A stretch of 64,000 nucleotides of DNA, taken from Cronobacter malonaticus LMG 23826 (GTDB lineage Bacteria > Pseudomonadota > Gammaproteobacteria > Enterobacterales > Enterobacteriaceae). Each line of letters opens with the position of its first letter. The stretch's first letter is position 1. A model generated the notes under the pieces. The model saw nothing but the letters and a program-made list of their open reading frames with translations. It had not been told where the DNA came from and made no database searches. The position numbers were made by a program, and so were the translations under genes. Below are positions 44,308 through 52,693 of this stretch, piece after piece. The stretch is taken from NCBI RefSeq assembly GCF_001277215.2, contig NZ_CP013940.1, forward strand, positions 2,604,001 to 2,668,000, written 5' to 3'.

Positions 44308-45315
44308 GTGATCGATTTACGCAGCGATACCGTCACGCGCCCGGGCAAAGCAATGCTGGAGCGCATGATGGCGGCCCCCACCGGGGATGATGTTTATGGC
44401 GACGACCCGACAGTCAACGCGCTTCAGGACTATGCCGCGCGTTTAAGCGGTAAAGAGGCGGCGTTGTTTCTGCCGACAGGCACCCAGGCCAACCTGGTGG
44501 CGCTGCTGAGCCATTGCGAACGCGGCGAGGAGTATATTGTCGGCCAGCTCGCGCATAATTATCTGTATGAAGCGGGCGGCGCGGCGGTGCTCGGCAGCAT
44601 TCAGCCGCAGCCGATTGAGGCGGACGGTGACGGTACGCTGCCGCTGGATAAAGTGGCGGCGAAAATCAAACCCGACGATATTCACTTCGCCCGCACCCGT
44701 CTGCTGAGCCTGGAAAATACCCATAACGGCAAAGTGCTGCCGCGCGACTATCTCCAGCAGGCGTGGGATTTCACCCGCGAGCGCGGTCTGGCGCTGCACG
44801 TAGATGGCGCGCGCATTTTCAACGCGGTGGTGGCGTATGGCTGCGAGCTGAAAGAGATCGCGCAGTACTGCGACACCTTCACGATTTGCCTCTCTAAAGG
44901 GCTTGGCGCGCCGGTGGGCTCGCTGCTGGTCGGCAGCCATGACTATATTCAGCAGGCGAAACGCTGGCGGAAGATGACCGGCGGCGGTATGCGCCAGGCG
45001 GGTATTCTCGCCGCAGCCGGGCTCTATGCGCTGGAGCATAACGTCGAGCGACTGCAAGAGGACCACGACAACGCGGCCTGGCTTGCGGCGGCGCTGCGCG
45101 ACGCGGGCGCAGAGGTGCGCCGTCACGACACCAATATGCTGTTTGTCAGCGTGCCGCAGGCGCAGGTCGCCGCGCTGGGCGCGTTTATGAAATCACGCGA
45201 TGTGCTGATAAACGCCGCGCCGGTGACGCGTCTGGTGACGCACCTTGATGTCAACCGCGCGCAGCTTGAAACCGTCGTGGCGTACTGGCGGGAATTTTTA
45301 CAGCAGGCGGCATAA
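44308..45315 (+). CDS. ltaE: Low-specificity L-threonine aldolase
   Basis: LtaE is a PLP enzyme of fold type I that cleaves L-allo-threonine and L-threonine to glycine and acetaldehyde. The 335-residue protein has the Schiff-base lysine Lys197 in TICLSKGLGAPVGS, the HVDGARIFN motif and the N-terminal DLRSDTVTRP block. The start is GTG at 44308, eight bases after AAAAGGA. It follows poxB in the same direction and is probably co-transcribed, as in E. coli. Confidence 0.96.
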   Translation: MIDLRSDTVTRPGKAMLERMMAAPTGDDVYGDDPTVNALQDYAARLSGKEAALFLPTGTQANLVALLSHCERGEEYIVGQLAHNYLYEAGGAAVLGSIQPQPIEADGDGTLPLDKVAAKIKPDDIHFARTRLLSLENTHNGKVLPRDYLQQAWDFTRERGLALHVDGARIFNAVVAYGCELKEIAQYCDTFTICLSKGLGAPVGSLLVGSHDYIQQAKRWRKMTGGGMRQAGILAAAGLYALEHNVERLQEDHDNAAWLAAALRDAGAEVRRHDTNMLFVSVPQAQVAALGAFMKSRDVLINAAPVTRLVTHLDVNRAQLETVVAYWREFLQQAA

Positions 45316-45444
45316 CGCCTTTACAGCGCTGCGGCGAGGGGAATATTCAGCTGCGCTAACGCGCATTGTTACGTTGTTCCCATTGCATCAGCGCTGATTT
45401 CACGGAAGAATGCGCGGCTAAACGTTACAGCACAGTGGATCGAT

Positions 45445-46461
45445 ATGAAGGTACTGGTCACGGGCGCCACCAGCGGTTTAGGCCGAAACGCGGTCGAATA
45501 TTTACGTCATCAGGGCGTCCAGGTCAGAGCCACCGGGCGCAACGAAGCGATGGGCAGGCTGCTTGAGAAAATGGGCGCGGAGTTTATCCAGGCCGATTTA
45601 ACCGAGCTGGTCTCGTCGCAGGCGAAAGCGATGCTGGCCGGTATCGATACGCTCTGGCACTGTTCCAGCTTTACCTCTCCCTGGGGCCCGCAGGAGGCGT
45701 TCGATCTCGCGAACGTGCGCGCCACCCGCCGTCTTGGCGAGTGGGCCGTCGCCTGGGGCGTGCGCAATTTCGTGCATATCTCCTCGCCCGCGCTCTATTT
45801 CGATTACCACCACCATCGCGATATCCGTGAAGATTTCCGCCCGCACCGGCTGGCTAACGCCTTTGCGCGCAGCAAAGCCGCCAGCGAAGAGGTCATTCAG
45901 CTGCTGGCGCAGGCCAACCCGCAGACGCGCTTTACCATTCTGCGTCCGCAAAGCCTGTTCGGGCCGCACGATAAAGTCTTTTTCCCGCGGCTGGTGCAGA
46001 TGATGCGCCACTATGGCAGCGTACTGCTGCCGCGCGGCGGCGAGGCGATGGTCGATATGACCTATCACGAAAACGCGGTGCACGCGATGTGGCTTGCGAG
46101 CAGCAGCGCCTGCGACGCCCTGCCGTCAGGCCGCGCCTATAACATCACCAACGGCGAAGCGCGCCCGCTGAAAAGCATCGTGCAGAAGCTGATTGATGAA
46201 CTGGGGATGTCGTGCCGCATCCGCTCGGTACCCTACCCGATGCTGGATATGATGGCGAGAAGCCTGGAGCGGCTCGGCAAACATTCGCATAAAGAGCCGG
46301 CGCTGACGCATTACGGCGTCTCCAAGCTGAATTTCGATTTCACGCTGGATATCAGCCGCGCTGAAAATGAGCTCGGCTATAAGCCGGTGGTATCGCTGGA
46401 TGAAGGCATTGAGCGCACCGCGTACTGGCTGCGCGACCACGGTACGCTGCACCGCGGGTAA
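45445..46461 (+). CDS. ybjS: NAD(P)-binding SDR-like protein YbjS
   Basis: A 338-residue extended short-chain dehydrogenase/epimerase-like protein matching E. coli YbjS, whose substrate is unknown. The dinucleotide-binding motif GATSGLG lies at residues 7-13. The segment [20 protein letters not shown] holds the position of the catalytic Ser/Tyr, but the usual YxxxK is not obvious; the [10 protein letters not shown] stretch supplies a Ser-Lys pair. It resembles the 3-beta-HSD branch. In E. coli ybjT lies between ltaE and ybjS and overlaps it; here ybjT is missing, and 129 bases separate ltaE from ybjS. Confidence 0.9.
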   Translation: MKVLVTGATSGLGRNAVEYLRHQGVQVRATGRNEAMGRLLEKMGAEFIQADLTELVSSQAKAMLAGIDTLWHCSSFTSPWGPQEAFDLANVRATRRLGEWAVAWGVRNFVHISSPALYFDYHHHRDIREDFRPHRLANAFARSKAASEEVIQLLAQANPQTRFTILRPQSLFGPHDKVFFPRLVQMMRHYGSVLLPRGGEAMVDMTYHENAVHAMWLASSSACDALPSGRAYNITNGEARPLKSIVQKLIDELGMSCRIRSVPYPMLDMMARSLERLGKHSHKEPALTHYGVSKLNFDFTLDISRAENELGYKPVVSLDEGIERTAYWLRDHGTLHRG

Positions 46462-46479
46462 CGCCTCTCACGGATAAAA

Positions 46480-46508
46480 ACAACGCCGCATCGTGCGGCG
46501 TTTTTTAT
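46480..46508. terminator. Bidirectional terminator between ybjS and amiD
   Basis: ACGCCGCA and TGCGGCGT pair around three bases with TTTTTTATTT on the plus side and GTTTTTAT on the minus side. It serves convergent ybjS and amiD. Confidence 0.85.
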
Positions 46509-46524
46509 TTCTGGCTCTGGAATC

Positions 46525-47355
46525 TTACCCCTGACCATATTTCTCCAGCAGCGCCCTGGCGATGGCCTCGCTTTGCGCGTCCGGCAGGCCGTCGTAGCGC
46601 GCGGGGCGAAAGTGCATCTGGAACGCCTGAATCACGCGTTTGCGCTGCGCCTCGCTCATCTGCGGCGTCACTTCATAGCCGTAGCGCGCGAGCAGATCCA
46701 GCAGCGTCGCTTCATCCACCGGCGCGTAAGGGTTACGCCCGGCGAGATAAAACGCTACGCGCGATTCATCCGGCCATGCGCCGATGCCCTGCGCCGCCAG
46801 CGCCTGCCACGGGAACAGCGGCCCCGGATCGTCTTTGCGCTGCGGCGCGATATCCGCATGCGCCACGACGTTTTGCGGGGCAATCTGGTAGCGCTGAATG
46901 ATGTCGCGCGCAAGCTTGCTCAGCACAGCTATCTGCGGCGGGCTGAACGGGAAGTACTGCTTCTGACCGTCGATTTTCCGGTAGCCGTAGTTTTCCAGCT
47001 CAATGCCCACGGAGGTGTCGTTCAGGCGAGTGGCCCCGCGCCAGAAACTGACGCCCGCATGCCACGCCAGCTCGCGCTCCGGCACCAGCTGCCAGATAAC
47101 CGGTTTGCCGCCCTTTTGCGGCGGGTTCGCCGAGATCAGATAGTGCGAGCTGACGTGCCGGTCGGTCAGCGTGGCAAGCGAGGTGTCAAAATCATCGGCG
47201 GTGTAGTGGATAACCAGCACTTTGATGCGCGGATACGCCGCCTGCGCCGCGCGGCGCGTATCTACTCTATAGTCGCCGCGATCGACAATCCCTTTTTCGC
47301 CCGCGCAGCCCGCGAGCAGTGCCGCCAGTAACAGCGGCCAGTAACGCAGCTTCAT
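46525..47355 (-). CDS. amiD: N-acetylmuramoyl-L-alanine amidase AmiD (outer-membrane lipoprotein)
   Basis: AmiD is a zinc amidase that cleaves the bond between MurNAc (or anhydroMurNAc) and the stem peptide, working on peptidoglycan fragments from the outer membrane. The 276-residue precursor has a lipoprotein signal with LLAGC and acylated Cys17. Residue +2 is Ala, not Asp, so sorting to the outer membrane is expected. The amidase_2 domain has zinc ligands His50, His166 and Asp176, with Lys174 near the active site. A C-terminal peptidoglycan-binding-like helical domain follows. Its ATG overlaps the ybjQ stop by four bases. Confidence 0.95.
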   Translation of the reverse strand: MKLRYWPLLLAALLAGCAGEKGIVDRGDYRVDTRRAAQAAYPRIKVLVIHYTADDFDTSLATLTDRHVSSHYLISANPPQKGGKPVIWQLVPERELAWHAGVSFWRGATRLNDTSVGIELENYGYRKIDGQKQYFPFSPPQIAVLSKLARDIIQRYQIAPQNVVAHADIAPQRKDDPGPLFPWQALAAQGIGAWPDESRVAFYLAGRNPYAPVDEATLLDLLARYGYEVTPQMSEAQRKRVIQAFQMHFRPARYDGLPDAQSEAIARALLEKYGQG

Positions 47356-47675
47356 CGACGGGTTTTCACCGCCGTGCCGGAAACGCTCACCATCAGCATG
47401 CTGCCGTCTTTACCGACGGTTTCATAATCGATATCGATCCCGACAACCGCATCGGCGCCCAGCGACGCCGCCTGGTCGCCCAGCTCGCGAAACGCGATTT
47501 CACGCGCCTTGCGCAGCTCTTTTTCATACGCGCCCGATCGGCCGCCGACGATATCGCGGATACCCGCGAAGAAATCGCGAAAGATATTCGCGCCGAGGAT
47601 CGCCTCGCCGGTCACGACGCCGCAATACTCAACAATGACTTGTCCTTCCAGGGTTGGGGTGGTGGAAAACTGCAT
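47352..47675 (-). CDS. ybjQ: UPF0145 heavy-metal-binding-like protein YbjQ
   Basis: A 107-residue protein of the YbjQ/UPF0145 family, a small soluble fold known to form pentamers, function unknown. Visible landmarks are the [25 protein letters not shown]-terminus and the [13 protein letters not shown] block near the C-terminus. Start at 47675 follows AGGAGAGAA. It is translationally coupled to amiD by an ATGA overlap, an arrangement shared with E. coli, but no functional link is known to me. Confidence 0.93.
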   Translation of the reverse strand: MQFSTTPTLEGQVIVEYCGVVTGEAILGANIFRDFFAGIRDIVGGRSGAYEKELRKAREIAFRELGDQAASLGADAVVGIDIDYETVGKDGSMLMVSVSGTAVKTRR

Positions 47676-47803
47676 GGTTCTCTCCTTTTGGCTATCAATG
47701 CGTTAGCTGACGATACCAGACGCAATTCGGTCGCGATACGCTATGCTAAAAAAGTCCTGTGACAAGAAACGTAGTCCTGCTTACCGGAATAAGGAAATAA
47801 AAA

Positions 47804-48331
47804 ATGCGCCATTCAGTTCTGACTCTGGTTCTTCCGTGCGCCCTGCTGCTGAGCGCCTGTACGACCGTGACGCCCGCCTTTAAGGATATCGGCTCGCGCA
47901 GCGGTCCATGTGTGGAAGGCGGCCCTGATACCGTGGCGGAACAGTTCTACCAGCATCGCATCGAACAGCGCAGCCAGGGGCTGACGAACCTGACCTCTCT
48001 GCGGCCTTATTTAAGCGATTCGCTCTATCAATTGCTGGATAAATCGAACCGTGAGAACCACGCCGATAACGGCTTCTTACGCACCGATCCGTTCTCCAGC
48101 CGCACCGAAACGCCTGACAGCGTACGCGTCGCCAGCGCCTCGCGTATTCCGAACACCGACGCGCGCAATATTCCGCTGCGCATCGAACAGCGCCGCGGCG
48201 ACACCGTCTGGCTGGATGAAGTGCTGATGGTGCGCGAAGGCCAGTGCTGGACGGTGGACGATGTGCGCTATCTCGGCAGCACCGTACATGCGCCGGCGGG
48301 CACGCTGCGCCAGTCGCTGGAGCGTCGTTAA
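47804..48331 (+). CDS. ybjP: DUF3828-type lipoprotein YbjP
   Basis: A 175-residue predicted lipoprotein matching E. coli YbjP. The signal peptide ends in LLSAC with acylated Cys19. The following Thr (no Asp at +2) predicts the outer membrane. The mature part is soluble and contains the conserved GPCVEGGPDTVAEQFYQHR and GQCWTVDDVRYLG segments. Role uncertain; E. coli YbjP has been connected to TolC-containing pumps in recent structural work as far as I recall, which I cannot confirm here. It lies upstream of artPIQM and divergent from ybjQ. Confidence 0.9.
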   Translation: MRHSVLTLVLPCALLLSACTTVTPAFKDIGSRSGPCVEGGPDTVAEQFYQHRIEQRSQGLTNLTSLRPYLSDSLYQLLDKSNRENHADNGFLRTDPFSSRTETPDSVRVASASRIPNTDARNIPLRIEQRRGDTVWLDEVLMVREGQCWTVDDVRYLGSTVHAPAGTLRQSLERR

Positions 48332-48449
48332 GCGCGCGGGATGGGCGTGCGATAAACCGTCTGGCTTAGCGCCATCTGGCCGACATTTATTCTTGCCCCA
48401 CCCCCACCCCGCTATATCGTGCTGGTTTTGTACCGTAAATGTGGAGAAT

Positions 48450-48488
48450 ATTAAGTTTTAACGCACTAATATTGCATAACTATTCTGC
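48450..48488 (+). promoter_or_regulatory. ArgR-type boxes upstream of artP
   Basis: 48471-48488 contains TGCAT-AACT-ATTCT, eight of ten matches to the ARG box core TGAAT-N4-ATTCA. A weaker match (six of ten) lies three bases upstream at 48450-48467, the usual spacing of paired ARG boxes. Arginine repression of artP would fit. Confidence 0.4.
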
Positions 48489-48532
48489 CAACGGTACTAT
48501 TCGCGGTCTCAATTGCTATTCAACTGCTACGC

Positions 48533-49261
48533 ATGAGTATTCAACTAAACGGCATAAACTGCTTCTACGGCGCGCATCAGGCGCTGTTTGACATCACGCT
48601 CAGCTGCCCTGAGGGCGAAACGCTGGTGTTGCTTGGCCCAAGCGGCGCGGGTAAGAGCTCGCTGCTGCGGGTACTCAATTTGCTGGAGATGCCGCGTTCC
48701 GGGCAGCTCAGCATTGCGGGCAACCAGTTTGATTTCGCAAAGGCGCCGGGCGACAAAGCCATCCGCGAACTGCGCCGCAACGTCGGCATGGTGTTCCAGC
48801 AGTACAATCTGTGGCCGCACCTGACGGTGCTGGATAATCTTATCGAGGCGCCGTGCCGCGTGCTCGGACTCAGCAAAGAGGCCGCGCGCAAGCGTGCCGA
48901 TAAACTGCTGGAGCGCCTGCGCCTGACGCCGTATGTGGATCGTTATCCGCTGCACCTTTCCGGTGGCCAGCAGCAGCGCGTGGCGATTGCGCGCGCGCTG
49001 ATGATGGAGCCGCAGGTACTGCTGTTCGACGAACCGACGGCCGCGCTCGACCCTGAAATTACCGCGCAGATAGTCAGCATCATCCGCGAGCTGTCCCAGA
49101 CCGGGATCACGCAGGTGATTGTGACGCATGAAGTGGAAGTGGCGCGTAAAACCGCCAGCCGGGTGGTCTATATGGAAAATGGACATATTATCGAGCAGGG
49201 CGACGCGAGCTGCTTTAGCGCCCCTGCGACCGAGGCGTTTAAAAACTATCTTTCCCACTGA
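48533..49261 (+). CDS. artP: Arginine ABC transporter ATP-binding protein ArtP
   Basis: ArtP is the ATPase of the ArtPQM-I/J arginine importer. The 242-residue protein has Walker [10 protein letters not shown] at residues 35-43, signature [15 protein letters not shown], Walker [13 protein letters not shown] and the H-loop VTHEVEVA. It opens the artPIQM operon; artI follows after 20 bases. Confidence 0.97.
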   Translation: MSIQLNGINCFYGAHQALFDITLSCPEGETLVLLGPSGAGKSSLLRVLNLLEMPRSGQLSIAGNQFDFAKAPGDKAIRELRRNVGMVFQQYNLWPHLTVLDNLIEAPCRVLGLSKEAARKRADKLLERLRLTPYVDRYPLHLSGGQQQRVAIARALMMEPQVLLFDEPTAALDPEITAQIVSIIRELSQTGITQVIVTHEVEVARKTASRVVYMENGHIIEQGDASCFSAPATEAFKNYLSH

Positions 49262-49281
49262 AGATGACCGGAATAATGACA

Positions 49282-50013
49282 ATGAAAAACGTATTGATTG
49301 CCGCGCTTCTCGCAAGCGTTAGCCTTTCCGCCGCCGCAGCACAAACTATTCGTTTCGCAACCGAAGCCTCTTACCCTCCGTTTGAGTCGATGGATGCAGG
49401 CAACAAAATCGTCGGTTTCGACGTCGATCTGGCCAACGCGCTGTGTAAAGAGATCGATGCGACCTGCACCTTCACCAACCAGGCGTTCGACAGCCTGATC
49501 CCGGCGCTGAAATTCAAGCGTGTGGACGCGGTCATGGCCGGCATGGATATCACGCCTGAGCGCGAAAAACAGGTGCTGTTCACTACGCCGTACTACGACA
49601 ACTCCGCGCTGTTCGTGGGCTTGCAGGGTAAAAACAGCAGCATCGAACAGCTGAAAGGCAAGCGCGTGGGCGTGCAGAACGGCACCACTCACCAGAAATA
49701 CATCACCGACAAACACCCCGAAATCACTACGGTGCCGTATGACAGCTACCAGACCGCGCGCCTGGATCTGCAAAACGGCCGTATCGACGCCGTGTTCGGC
49801 GACACTGCCGTCGTGACCGAGTGGCTGAAAACCAACCCGAAACTGGCCGCCGTCGGCGATAAAGTGACGGATAAAGATTACTTCGGCACCGGCCTTGGCA
49901 TCGCAGTTCGTCAGGGCAACACCGAGCTTCAGCAGAAATTCAACACTGCGCTGGAGAAAGTGAAGAAAGACGGCACTTACAAAGCCATCTACGACAAATG
50001 GTTCCAGAAGTAA
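49282..50013 (+). CDS. artI: Arginine ABC transporter substrate-binding protein ArtI
   Basis: ArtI is a periplasmic binding protein of the polar amino-acid family; in E. coli its ligand is less certain than that of ArtJ. The 243-residue precursor has a Sec signal peptide cleaved after AAA at about residue 19. The mature part contains the FATEASYPPFES ligand loop, the GMDITPEREKQV hinge block and GVQNGTTHQK. The start at 49282 is chosen over 49264 because the ribosome site CCGGA is then correctly spaced and the family starts here. It is closely related to ArtJ 1.6 kb downstream. Confidence 0.96.
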   Translation: MKNVLIAALLASVSLSAAAAQTIRFATEASYPPFESMDAGNKIVGFDVDLANALCKEIDATCTFTNQAFDSLIPALKFKRVDAVMAGMDITPEREKQVLFTTPYYDNSALFVGLQGKNSSIEQLKGKRVGVQNGTTHQKYITDKHPEITTVPYDSYQTARLDLQNGRIDAVFGDTAVVTEWLKTNPKLAAVGDKVTDKDYFGTGLGIAVRQGNTELQQKFNTALEKVKKDGTYKAIYDKWFQK

Positions 50014-50021
50014 TCGCCTGA

Positions 50022-50738
50022 ATGAACGATATGTTACCTTTAGCAAGCGCCGCCGGGATGACCGTCGGCCTTGCCGTTTGCGCGCTTGGCCTGGGGCTGG
50101 TGCTGGCGATGCTCTTCGCCGTACTGGAATCGGCGAAATGGCGGCCGGTCGGCTGGCTTGCCACGGCGCTGGTCACCCTGCTGCGCGGCCTGCCGGAAAT
50201 TCTGGTGGTGCTGTTTATCTATTTCGGCTCTTCGCAACTGCTGCTCACCCTTTCGGACGGCTTTACGATCCCGCTTGGTTTCACGTCCATTCCGGTGCAA
50301 ATGCAGATCGATAATTTCGACGTCAGCCCGTTCCTGTGCGGTGTGATTGCCCTCGCCCTGCTCTATTCGGCGTATGCGTCGCAGACGCTGCGCGGCGCGC
50401 TGAAAGCGGTGCCACACGGCCAGTGGGAATCGGGCCAGGCGCTGGGCCTGTCGAAGTCGGCGATTTTCTTTCGCCTCGTGATGCCGCAGATGTGGCGTCA
50501 CGCACTGCCGGGGCTTGGCAACCAGTGGCTGGTACTGCTGAAGGACACCGCGCTGGTGTCGCTGATTAGCGTGAACGATTTGATGCTGCAAACCAAGAGC
50601 ATCGCCACCCGCACCCAGGAGCCCTTTACCTGGTACATTATCGCGGCGGCGATTTATCTGGTGATCACCCTGATAAGCCAGTACATCCTTAAGCGTATCG
50701 ACCTGCGCGCCACGCGCTTTGAGCGGAGGCCGGGCTGA
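50022..50738 (+). CDS. artQ: Arginine ABC transporter permease ArtQ
   Basis: ArtQ is one of two permease subunits of the arginine importer. The 238-residue protein has about five membrane segments and the ABC permease EAA-type loop around [20 protein letters not shown], which contacts ArtP. It starts eight bases after artI and overlaps artM by one base (TGATG), so the two permeases are translationally coupled. Confidence 0.96.
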   Translation: MNDMLPLASAAGMTVGLAVCALGLGLVLAMLFAVLESAKWRPVGWLATALVTLLRGLPEILVVLFIYFGSSQLLLTLSDGFTIPLGFTSIPVQMQIDNFDVSPFLCGVIALALLYSAYASQTLRGALKAVPHGQWESGQALGLSKSAIFFRLVMPQMWRHALPGLGNQWLVLLKDTALVSLISVNDLMLQTKSIATRTQEPFTWYIIAAAIYLVITLISQYILKRIDLRATRFERRPG

Positions 50739-51406
50739 TGCTGGATTACTTGCCGGAGCTGTTAAAAGGGCTGCATACCAGCCTGACGCTCACCGCGGCG
50801 TCGATCGCCGTAGCGCTGCTGCTGTCGGTGATCTTCACGATTATCCTGACGCTGAAAACGCCGGTGCTGGTCTGGATCGTACGCGGCTACATTACGCTGT
50901 TTACCGGTACGCCGCTGCTGGTGCAGATCTTCCTGATTTACTACGGGCCGGGGCAGTTCCCGTCACTGCAGAACTATCCGTGGCTGTGGCATGTGCTCTC
51001 TGAGCCGTGGCTGTGCGCGCTCGTGGCGCTATCGCTGAACTCAGCGGCGTATACCACGCAACTGTTTTACGGGGCTATCCGGGCGATTCCGGAGGGCCAG
51101 TGGCAGTCCTGCGGGGCGCTGGGCATGAGCCGTAAAGATACGCTGGCGATCCTGCTGCCGTATGCGTTTAAGCGCGCGCTGTCGTCCTATTCCAACGAAG
51201 TGGTGCTGGTGTTCAAGAGTACGTCGCTTGCCTACACCATTACGCTGATGGAAGTGATGGGTTACGGACAACTGCTGTATGGCCGCACCTATGATGTGAT
51301 GGTGTTTGGCGCGGCGGGCGTGATTTATCTGATCGTCAACGGCCTGCTGACGCTCCTGATGCGTTTAATTGAGCGCCGCGCGCTGGCCTTTGAGCGCCGC
51401 AGTTAA
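50738..51406 (+). CDS. artM: Arginine ABC transporter permease ArtM
   Basis: ArtM is the second permease of the importer. The 222-residue protein has about five membrane segments and the EAA-type loop GAIRAIPEGQWQSCGALGMS. Its start codon shares the A of the artQ TGA. It is the last gene of artPIQM and is followed by a terminator and an inverted REP pair that separate it from artJ. Confidence 0.96.
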   Translation: MLDYLPELLKGLHTSLTLTAASIAVALLLSVIFTIILTLKTPVLVWIVRGYITLFTGTPLLVQIFLIYYGPGQFPSLQNYPWLWHVLSEPWLCALVALSLNSAAYTTQLFYGAIRAIPEGQWQSCGALGMSRKDTLAILLPYAFKRALSSYSNEVVLVFKSTSLAYTITLMEVMGYGQLLYGRTYDVMVFGAAGVIYLIVNGLLTLLMRLIERRALAFERRS

Positions 51407-51413
51407 TGTGCTC

Positions 51414-51442
51414 CCCCTCTCCCTTTCGGGGAGAGGGGTTTT
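51414..51442 (+). terminator. artPIQM terminator
   Basis: CCCCTCTCCC and GGGAGAGGGG form a 10-bp stem with loop TTTCG, followed by TTTTCTGTTTT. Confidence 0.9.
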
Positions 51443-51450
51443 CTGTTTTA

Positions 51451-51533
51451 TGGCGGGTGCGCTGCGCTTACCCGCCCTACCTGAATCGCGCTGATCTTCT
51501 TTTGTAGGGCGGGTAAGCGCAGCGCACCCGCCA
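51451..51533. repeat. Perfect inverted REP pair between artM and artJ
   Basis: Arm 51451-51480 (TGGCGGGTGCGC to CCCGCCCTAC) and arm 51504-51533 (GTAGGGCGGG to CACCCGCCA) are exact reverse complements over all 30 bases, with a 23-base spacer. The feet (CTAC and GTAG) face inwards. This is a BIME-like unit and would fold as one long hairpin in RNA. Confidence 0.92.
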
Positions 51534-51574
51534 TCCCCCCACCCATAAACCAAATAAAATACTTATACGTTATT

Positions 51575-51592
51575 ATTGAATATAAATTCACA
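51575..51592 (+). promoter_or_regulatory. ARG box upstream of artJ
   Basis: TGAAT-ATAA-ATTCA is a perfect match to the palindromic core of the ArgR operator, 70 bases before the artJ start. A poor second box could lie at 51554-51571. artJ is strongly repressed by ArgR with arginine in E. coli. Confidence 0.8.
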
Positions 51593-51662
51593 TCATGGCA
51601 TGGTGTTAACACGCCGGGTAAACGGTGACATAAAACAAGATTGACAGACGGGAGCTTCACGC

Positions 51663-52394
51663 ATGAAAAAAATCATTCTGGCCGCCATGCTTGCCGGGGC
51701 CGCATTCCACGCCGCGGCAGCGGATAAAATCAGCTTCGGTTCTTCGGCGACATACCCGCCTTTTGAGTCGCTCGACGCCAGCAACCAGATCGTCGGTTTC
51801 GACATCGATCTCGCCAAAGCGTTATGCAAACAAATGCAGGCGGAATGCACGTTCACCAACCATGCGTTCGACAGCCTCATCCCGGCGCTGAAATTTAAAA
51901 AATATGACGCCGTTATCTCCGGCATGGACATCACGCCGGAGCGCCAGAAACAGGTCGCGTTCACCACGCCGTACTACGCCAACTCCGCCATTGTGATCGC
52001 CAAAAAAGGCGCGTACAAATCCTTTGACGATCTCAAAGGCAAACGCATTGGTATGGAAAACGGCACCACGCATCAGAAATACCTCCAGGATAAACATCCG
52101 GAAGTGAAAACCGTGGCGTATGACAGCTACCAGAATGCGATTATCGACCTGAAAAACGGCCGCATCGACGGCGTCTTCGGCGATACCGCCGTGGTAAACG
52201 AATGGCTGAAGAACAATCCGCAGCTTGGCACCGCGACGGAAAAAGTGACCGACCCGCAATACTTCGGCACCGGCCTTGGCATCGCGGTACGCCCGGATAA
52301 CGTCGCGCTGCTGAAAAAACTTAACGACGCGCTGGCGGCCATTAAAGCCGACGGCACTTATCAGAAAATCAGCGACCAGTGGTTCCCGCAGTAA
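51663..52394 (+). CDS. artJ: Arginine-binding periplasmic protein ArtJ
   Basis: ArtJ is the arginine-specific periplasmic binding protein of the Art importer. The 243-residue precursor has a signal peptide cleaved after AAA at about residue 19. It shares the blocks SSATYPPFES, GMDITPERQKQV and GMENGTTHQK with ArtI, so the pair arose by duplication. It is a single-gene unit with its own ARG box and terminator. The ATG at 51663 follows GGGAGCTTCAC. Confidence 0.97.
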   Translation: MKKIILAAMLAGAAFHAAAADKISFGSSATYPPFESLDASNQIVGFDIDLAKALCKQMQAECTFTNHAFDSLIPALKFKKYDAVISGMDITPERQKQVAFTTPYYANSAIVIAKKGAYKSFDDLKGKRIGMENGTTHQKYLQDKHPEVKTVAYDSYQNAIIDLKNGRIDGVFGDTAVVNEWLKNNPQLGTATEKVTDPQYFGTGLGIAVRPDNVALLKKLNDALAAIKADGTYQKISDQWFPQ

Positions 52395-52413
52395 ACGCTG
52401 TCAGTTACCTTTC

Positions 52414-52443
52414 AAGGCCCGCCACGCGGGCCTTCATCTTTTA
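52414..52443 (+). terminator. artJ terminator
   Basis: AAGGCCCGC and GCGGGCCTT form a 9-bp stem with a three-base loop, followed by CATCTTTTATAT. Confidence 0.8.
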
Positions 52444-52495
52444 TATGGCGCGTAAATGATGTGAAGATAAGTGGCGGGTGTTATGCAGGCCCAGG

Positions 52496-52581
52496 CGGCG
52501 GGTGCGCTTTGCTTACCCGCCCTACAACTCCAATAAGCCTGATCATCTTATGTAGGGTGTGTAAGCGTCAGCGCACCCACC
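52496..52581. repeat. Inverted REP pair A between artJ and rlmC
   Basis: 52496-52525 (CGGCGGGTGCGC to CCCGCCCTAC) faces 52552-52581 (GTAGGGTGTG to GCACCCACC) with a 26-base spacer. A bare fragment, TGGCGGGTG (52472-52480), lies just upstream. One stem mismatch in the right arm suggests decay. Confidence 0.85.
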
Positions 52582-52590
52582 TTTGCATTC

Positions 52591-52678
52591 TGGCGGGTGC
52601 GCTGCGCTTACCCGCCCTACAACCCTGAATGAGTCTTAGCATCTTGCGTAGGGTGGGTAAGCGTGAGCGCACCCACCA
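52591..52678. repeat. Inverted REP pair B between artJ and rlmC
   Basis: 52591-52620 (TGGCGGGTGCGC to CCCGCCCTAC) faces 52648-52678 (GTAGGGTGGG to CACCCACCA). Its spacer resembles that of pair A (both start AA and hold a TGA/GCCTGA-like core ending ATCTT). The pairs look like two copies of one mobile unit. They lie between convergent artJ and rlmC. Confidence 0.85.
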
Positions 52679-52693
52679 CTAAAAAACCGGAAG

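Noticed and set aside
49282..52394. artI and artJ as a recent duplication
   Set aside because: The two share the family layout but differ throughout, and E. coli has the same pair; the duplication predates this lineage.
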